From an uncultured Lachnospiraceae bacterium (GTDB lineage Bacteria; Bacillota; Clostridia; Lachnospirales; Lachnospiraceae), in the NCBI GenBank assembly GCA_946413945.1, contig CAMKMR010000071.1, forward strand, positions 1 through 7,973: a stretch of 7,973 bases of DNA, given 5' to 3'. The notes under the pieces were generated by a model that made no database searches, was not told the DNA's origin, and was given only the letters and a program-made list of their open reading frames with translations. How positions within the stretch are numbered: the first letter of the stretch is position 1; every line of letters starts with the position of its first letter. The position numbers were made by a program, and so were the translations under genes. This document shows positions 7,916 to 7,973 of this stretch, piece after piece.

Positions 7916-7952
7916 AGGCTGAGTAAAATGGTACAAAAGACCATACTAGCCT
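7916..7952 (-). other. Imperfect RNA hairpin in the distal rpoB leader
   Basis: The minus strand can form AGGCT (7948-7952) with AGCCT (7916-7920), then AGT with ACT, then ATGGT (7940-7944) with ACCAT (7928-7932), around the 7-base loop CTTTTGT. That is 13 pairs, broken by a one-base and a three-base bulge on the 3' side. Only three T residues follow, so it would be a poor terminator. A processing site or the end of the upstream ribosomal-protein transcript are other options. The pairing is seen in the sequence; the role is unknown. Confidence 0.4.
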
Positions 7953-7973
7953 ATAATGACAGTTTATTAATAT

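Larger units (their letters stand above)
7817..7973 (-). other. rpoB leader / upstream intergenic region (partial)
   Basis: These 157 bases upstream of the preferred rpoB start contain no convincing gene. In this family the upstream gene is usually rplL, but its C-terminal codons do not appear here, so the intergenic region extends past the window edge. I found no good sigma-A promoter for rpoB inside it. The best -35-like words (TTTACA, TTGACG on the minus strand) lack a -10 box at 16-18 bases. What it does hold is two potential hairpins and the ribosome binding site. rpoB is therefore probably read from a promoter further upstream. Confidence 0.7.

Noticed and set aside
7929..7957. Perfect TATAAT on the plus strand at 7952-7957, suggesting a promoter reading out of the window.
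   Set aside because: There is no good -35 at 16-18 bases (TGGTAC or GGTACA at best), it overlaps the leader hairpin, and such a word is common in AT-rich intergenic DNA.
1..7973. A hidden novel system, mobile element, CRISPR array or RNA gene.
   Set aside because: Two intact housekeeping genes cover about 97 percent of the window, and the remaining 215 or so bases have room only for short regulatory signals.

Overview
The window holds the two largest subunits of bacterial RNA polymerase, both on the minus strand: rpoB (beta) at 3983-7816, followed by rpoC (beta') at 39-3962. Both genes are full length and intact, and the gap between them is 20 bases. Together they take up almost the whole window. 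The only other sequence is the 157-base leader upstream of rpoB (7817-7973) and 38 bases after the rpoC stop (1-38). I see no tRNA, rRNA, mobile element, CRISPR array or phage gene.

The organism looks like an anaerobic Firmicute of class Clostridia, most likely Lachnospiraceae. The reasons are the Firmicute-type subunits (no large trigger-loop insertion in beta', a Firmicute [20 protein letters not shown] stretch in beta), clostridial sequence along beta, and acidic tails on both subunits. Genus is not resolved; a Butyrivibrio or Pseudobutyrivibrio relative is only a guess.

Reading in the direction of transcription (right to left): a leader with two potential RNA hairpins, one followed by five U residues like an attenuator; rpoB, whose likely start is the ATG at 7816 and not the GTG at 7831; a 20-base spacer with a clear Shine-Dalgarno sequence; rpoC; then a consensus TTGACA element that may be the -35 box of a promoter for the next genes (in Firmicutes often rpsL-rpsG-fusA-tuf, which lie outside the window). 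The two products join with alpha, omega and a sigma factor to form RNA polymerase: beta and beta' form the two sides of the active-site cleft.

This is an ordinary housekeeping locus, and I do not see a new system in it. The points most worth checking are an apparent insertion of about 60 charged residues in the beta' catalytic region, the acidic 4-residue repeat at the beta' C-terminus, the structured leader before rpoB, and the possible promoter after rpoC.
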